This document shows positions 58,981-64,000 of a stretch of 64,000 nt of DNA, one piece after another. Position 1 is the first letter of the stretch. Every line of letters starts with the position of its first letter. The notes beneath the pieces were generated by a model. The model saw only the letters and a program-made list of their open reading frames with translations, made no database searches and was not told the origin of the DNA. Made by a program: the position numbers and the translations under genes. Where the stretch lies: positions 20,940,386-21,004,385 of the forward strand of contig JAJEKV010000003.1 of the NCBI GenBank assembly GCA_021234155.1, in the 5' to 3' direction. The DNA comes from Isoetes taiwanensis (Eukaryota > Streptophyta > Lycopodiopsida > Isoetales > Isoetaceae).

Positions 58981-61260
58981 ACCTCCCCGCAACCAAAATT
59001 AAGGCATAAACGTGTTGAACAACAAAATCCTTTTGAAAGAGACTAATGGCGAGACAAGAACCTAAACATACGGTGTGCAAGCATATACTATATCGACACG
59101 TGAATATTGCCTCGAGCACAAAAAAGTCCATGGCATATACCTAGCAAGGCCTTGAAGGCATGGTTGGAACCGATGCAAAGGCCACGAGACTTCACCCAAG
59201 ATTGGCATTTCAACCCATCAATGTTCGATTAGTATCCATCTTATATCTTAATCCGCAAGATCCAAGAACCAAGTTTTTAATGGCAAGCAATAGGATAACA
59301 AATTCGGCTCAAACAATCCAAAGATGTGAAAGACTTAAATTCCTCAAATATTTTTCAAAGTGCATTTGGACAATGTTAGACAATGACAATGTTAAAATGT
59401 GCAACAACAATATTACCCCGGTTTTGTATAACACATGTTGATATTGGAGCTTGAAAATTGAACTCATAAAAGAAAAGCACATGGGATAGATATAAGTACC
59501 ATTGTGGGTGAGAGAGCAGCAATTTGAGAACATGGCATCTGAGGAGGCAAGCCTTTGAGACCAAAATAGAGCTCCGTGATCAAATTACAATCTACAATGC
59601 TTTGCTCCAAACACATGCGTAACCAATAGTGTATTTCAAAATGCATGAACCACCTTGCTTTGTGATAAACCCGATACAAGACCGCATACTAAAGGAATCA
59701 AAGTTTTTTTACATCAAGGACGAGAGGATAGTAAAAATGCGAAAAAGAGCTCTATGTGGAACAAAGTTGGTATTAGTACTCAAACTTCAACTATCCCATT
59801 GATCACCTTGCCTAGTATGCCTGCTATCTTGGAATAAGAATAAGAAGACAGATAACGCAGATAAGGTGATGGATCTTAAAAGGTACTGTCAATGCCTATT
59901 CACCTTAGTTTAATTTGCACGGGAAGAAATACACATTAAAACGGTAATGACCGGCCTTTTAACCACTCTCAAAGTCAATTTTGGAGACATTATTCCCCTC
60001 TTACCCTTTCTTCACTATTAGATGCTAATTCCACATCAAATAGAGAAGAGCTTTAGCAAAGGCTCTAAGTTGGGCAGAGAATTGACCAAATTGGAAAACT
60101 TCGATTTTAAATACATCCCTTTAACAAGAAGACCAATAAGCATTGGAAGATAATCTTCTACCGCCAAATTTGGAAGAGCAAATACTTCAAACTCTTTCCC
60201 TTCCGATAGTGGCTTTGTTTGGTACTTAAAAAAGGCATCGATAGAACCCGCAAAAATATGGGATTATGACACATTGAGTAACGGGTTTTGCAGTTTTAGA
60301 TATGAATATGTTTTCTTATTATCACCTTTAATCAATGTCCACTTTGTCTGCATTTTTTCATTCCCAGCGGCATATTTAACTTGTCGTTTTCTCTCCCCTA
60401 AGTTCTTCACAACCCGATAGCAATTGCCTGCAGACGTCATTCATTTTACCACGGATGAAATTAGCACTTCAACTTACATTCATTACAAAAATCGAGAGCT
60501 TTATGATATTGGTTACATGACAACTCAATATTTTATAAATATATCATGGTGAATTGTTCTTTCCGGTTAATATATATTTATTTCACACGCCCCGCCTGTG
60601 CTAAGCCAAAAAAGGTGCCAAGCAAAAGCCCCGCCAAGAGGCCTTATTTCAGATACAATAATTGCTATCGATAGGCACTTATAATAAGCATGGACAAATG
60701 CAGATTATTTACCGCCAAATTCGCTTCTTTTCATTTCGTTAATCAATTTAGCGTAAACAATGCGAGGAAAATTGTGAGGGAGATTTCATGGCAACGTCTA
60801 TGGCAAAATGGCAATCAAAATTTGATTCTTTATCACTATCATGCATTCTTTGCAAGCTTTCTCACCCGAGGAAGGACATCAATATCGATGAAAGGGCTTA
60901 AGGAGATATAGAACTATCATCCGCAACCGAAATAATGTCAAGCAAACATGAAACACATTCTCAACGATGCAATATCCACTTTCAGTAGTTAAGCGCACAA
61001 TATAGATGAATTTCAATTTAAACCAAAAGGAAAATCCTGTCTACCCCGCGAAAACATGTTTACATAAAAGGTAACTCGCGGGAAGCATGCCCCGCGCCGA
61101 AGAGGCAACAACCCCTCGCACAAAATCCGATATTCGGGATGACCTTGTTGATGAGGGAATCGGGCATCACATTGAACCTTCATATTCTCCAAGGCTGCCT
61201 AATGTTCCGAGGTAAAAACTCTAGAATGAAATGGTCGATGCCAAAGATACATTTGGTATT
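58980..61260 (-). other. X module, copy 4
   Basis: E2-like piece at about 59500-59578 with altered acceptor; SF3B2-like piece about 60115-60245 with its GT donor lost (AAAGGGATGT on the minus strand). Elsewhere differs from copy 3 mostly at CTG/CAG positions. Confidence 0.5.
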
Positions 61261-61444
61261 TTTTCCATCAAACATCGGAGCTCGAGTTTGGAGTTTTTGC
61301 AGGCTTCGAGCTTTAAAACAAAACCATCATGATAGTTGCAATGTGTCATGATCCACACTTTCATAATGCATATCATGTATCTAAATATAGAAAAATTCTT
61401 AGATGCAACTTCCGGAAAAATAACATATAGATAGAATAGCATAC

Positions 61445-61510
61445 CTCCATCAAGTAACTCGGATCATCTACACTTCCCTCTTCTTCCGTGTCACGCCCAT
61501 GAAGCTCCAA
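61445..61510 (-). pseudogene. H exon-like piece, copy 8
   Basis: Donor GTATGC present; acceptor changed (GCTCCAAATTGCAAC on the plus strand) and CTG codons altered. Confidence 0.5.
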
Positions 61511-61859
61511 ATTGCAACAAACTATGATACAATGTAAGAACCGCAAAGCTAGAGATCACAATTGAGACTTTTAGAGAGATGAAAAGAAAGGCATGCAAGA
61601 TAGAGATAAATGCCTGCATTGTTCCATCTAGGGCTGCATTGTACAAAGCCCTAAAGTTTAATAATCATGATTCACTCATATTTAAAAGCGCAAAGTATGA
61701 TATAACAACCTTTCTTTCTACTAATGCTATTAATGGAGAGATAACTTAAAAGAAAGGAGGGAATACTTTTTCGGCGCAGCAGGAGTTCTTCATCACTACA
61801 AACCTTATCCAATGAGAAAGAAGCATATCTAATCACGCAATTTCATATCTCCCTTGGTA

Positions 61860-62146
61860 CTCTCTACAATTCGTTGTGTCTAAGCAGCGACTCCAAAGCT
61901 TTTCCTTTGAAAATTGGAATTCTAGGCACCTAGGACAAATCGAAATCCAAAGAATCAAGTTTTGTTGCCAAGGGCAAAGAAACTTTGCTAAAAAGGACCC
62001 AAAGGGCCAAGCGGCTAAATCTGGTACAAGAAAAGATGGAGGCTACAAGATTAGATGAAAGGAGAAACAATGGAGAGGTAATCGGGCACGGAGTAGAGCT
62101 TTTTATAAGGCGATGAGAATCGACACGTAAAGAACGCGAGCAAAAA
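61860..62146. other. H2 block, copy 8
   Basis: Plus frame 61876-62058 and minus frame 61930-62169, both shortened. Joins the F module at 62147. Confidence 0.4.
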
Positions 62147-62700
62147 GGCAATAACTTCCTTACCCCCATATTTTATTTTCCTCAGATTATTAACTGTGTT
62201 TCCAATGGTGGCTCACGGACAAAGGCCAAACCTCGCATGATTTCAAGAAGGACCTATTGAATGCCTTAAAAGATCAAGGTAAGAATAAAGTCACATTCTA
62301 AATTTCCCTAGTCCTTGTTTTTGACCACATAGGTTATACGGATAAACGATTTACCTCCATATTTGTTGATCCTTTTCAAAATTCTGCTGCATCAGAGTCA
62401 TGGGTAACGAGATAAAGCTTGCATCTTCTTCCAAAAACGCTGAAAACTTGATTAGCATTCGTGAGCCAATTCTCAAGCCGCTTGGATAACCTTTCTTCTA
62501 CCATGGCATTTAAGCGAGTCGATAGGTCTCTCATCACCATACTTTGGAAATACTCGGGTTTCAAAGCTACTAACGTTAGCGGCATATTCAAAAGTCACTT
62601 ACAAATTACAAATAAGTTGGAATATAAATGATCAACCGGAGTCCTTGACTTGAACATACTTGTGTCAAAGGTGTCAAATTACACACTATCTCAAAATTTG
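62147..62700 (-). pseudogene. F-module leader, copy 6
   Basis: Minus frame 62376-62591 (71 codons) begins MPLTLVALKPEYFQS as in copy 5; a different end (FGRRCKLYLVTHDSDAAEF) results from indels. Confidence 0.45.
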
Positions 62701-63182
62701 AAGATATCATTACTTTTATAGTTGAAGGCACGGGCAAGGCAAGGCATGCTCCGAGGTATAGTAAGGCACAATAGTAGGGTAAGGTATATGCACTTTATTA
62801 CGGTTGCACAAAACGAAACGTTTCGAAAGCACGGATACTTCCGCCATGCAAGATTTTAAATTATATAAATGAAAAGCATTGGAATGCAAAACACATCTTT
62901 AATAATCACCTAGAAAGGTAAAAAGACATTTTAATATATCTTCTTCATCCTTTCAAGAGGGCCGGAAATAAATGTTACGTGGTGCACAAGAACTTGCATC
63001 TACACACCGCCTATTCTTTGGTACCGCATAAATGAAAACTTCCCCAAAGATAATTTTTGATTCTAGAATTTAAGGTTATATATTAAAGTCTGATAATGAA
63101 AGGCAAGTTCTGATTAGCACTCTGCCATGTTATGCATCCCAATGAAAAGCACATTTTCCATTGGGCCTTTTCAATTCCTCGT

Positions 63183-63998
63183 TTAAGAAACGGAAAGGAG
63201 AAGTTTTTCATAGGCTATACTTTCCACGCTTATCTTGGACTCGAATGAGAACGTATTTTTCTTTATCCTCCTCAAGATAAAACCAACAATATCTTCGTGG
63301 GTTCAAGAACGGGACACCCCGCCAAATAAAGCTCCTTCTCCGCACCCAATCTCATGTACGATAATTTTCCAACAGATTACGGTATAAAAACTTCCTTCTT
63401 TGACCAAGAACTTGTATCAACATGGTAGCCATATCCAGTTCTTCTTTGGCCCTTCGTCTAAAATAAAAATGTAACCATAGTGCATAATGAGCCTCCCGCT
63501 TCGTGTGGACCTAAATTAAGCCAGACCGGCTCATCGATACTCCACTTTTCGACGTGTGAGAGGTAGACTACAAGTCGAATTAAGGGAAAAGGATGCATGG
63601 CGGTACAAAGGGCAACATAATAATTTCTATCCGAAAATACATGAACCGCACTTCTATGACGGAGCTAAAGACATTGGGAGGACTCAAGGTATCAACAATT
63701 CCTTTACCCATCACAACCAATTTTTTCCGCTTGTGCTCAGAATCGCGATCTTACATCTTCAAATGAATCATCGACGCCGACAATACCGTGATCCTCTTTC
63801 TCTTACGCAATTTGAAACTAACTTGACTCATAAACGGATGATACTTTCACGAGAGTCGGCTTTGCCAAAAAGATTTGGAAGAAATGTAACGATACCGGTG
63901 CTTGGACGTAGCTGAAAACCGCAAGGCCAGATCGCGATAAATCCCGCACCAAGCAGGACCTTCTATATAAACCCGTCGGGGAGATTAGGGTTCGACAT
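63183..63998 (-). pseudogene. F-box-like gene, copy 6 (frameshifted)
   Basis: Start ATG 63996-63998 at the very end of the window, stop 63183-63185. Length 816 bp, one codon short of the intact copy overall, but compensating indels break the frame and no minus ORF above 60 codons survives. Its upstream region lies outside the window. Confidence 0.7.
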
Positions 63999-64000
63999 AC

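Overview
The window looks like nuclear DNA from a land plant, most likely a fern. The evidence is a pentatricopeptide-repeat (PPR) relic whose wording (KACGSMRMLDKGREIHNEI, MYAKCG, ISGYTKHG) matches fern PPR arrays as I remember them. Short exon-like pieces bounded by GT/AG, LINE-type retrotransposon debris, a fold-back transposon and the absence of operons agree. Species assignment is inference. Almost everything coding-like is broken; the only uninterrupted recognisable gene is an F-box-like gene at 50905-51723 (minus).

Layout. 1-3.8 kb: unassigned DNA, an 83-bp tandem repeat, a LINE reverse-transcriptase remnant and a long TTCTA microsatellite. From about 3.84 kb the window is a nested duplication. 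A superunit of about 32.2 kb runs from about 3838 to 35957 and starts again at about 35958, continuing past the window end. Each superunit opens with a LINE C-terminal remnant, AT-rich DNA, a partial F-box fragment fused to a PPR pseudogene, and then a series of units of about 9.04 kb. Module order in a unit on the + strand is: F (F-box gene, minus), GC (CpG-rich palindromic GTATACC cluster), G (AT-rich block with a minus ORF), H (66-bp minus exon-like piece and its neighbour), a hairpin block, G again, M (113-bp tandem duplication), X (2.4 kb with minus exon-like fragments), H again, and the next F. F-box start codons lie at about 10510, 19548, 33752, 42683, 51723 and 63998. A 3.05-3.1 kb insertion flanked by ATGAA and ending in a fold-back MITE interrupts H at 23301-26351 and 53453-56562.

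How the parts relate. The X module carries short fragments resembling unrelated housekeeping proteins: the lipoyl-domain start of pyruvate dehydrogenase E2 (PALSPTM) and a piece like splicing factor SF3B2 (DAFFKYQTKP..EGKEFE). Together with F-box and PPR fragments this suggests a repeat family built from captured gene pieces and amplified by segmental duplication, rather than a working pathway.

Major caution. Copies differ from one another mainly where one copy has CTG or CAG; the others have CCG, CG, ACG, CGG or small indels at those positions while flanks are conserved. This is the pattern expected if CHG-methylated DNA was miscalled in long reads, so many frameshifts may be artefacts, and the 32-kb duplication itself needs assembly validation.
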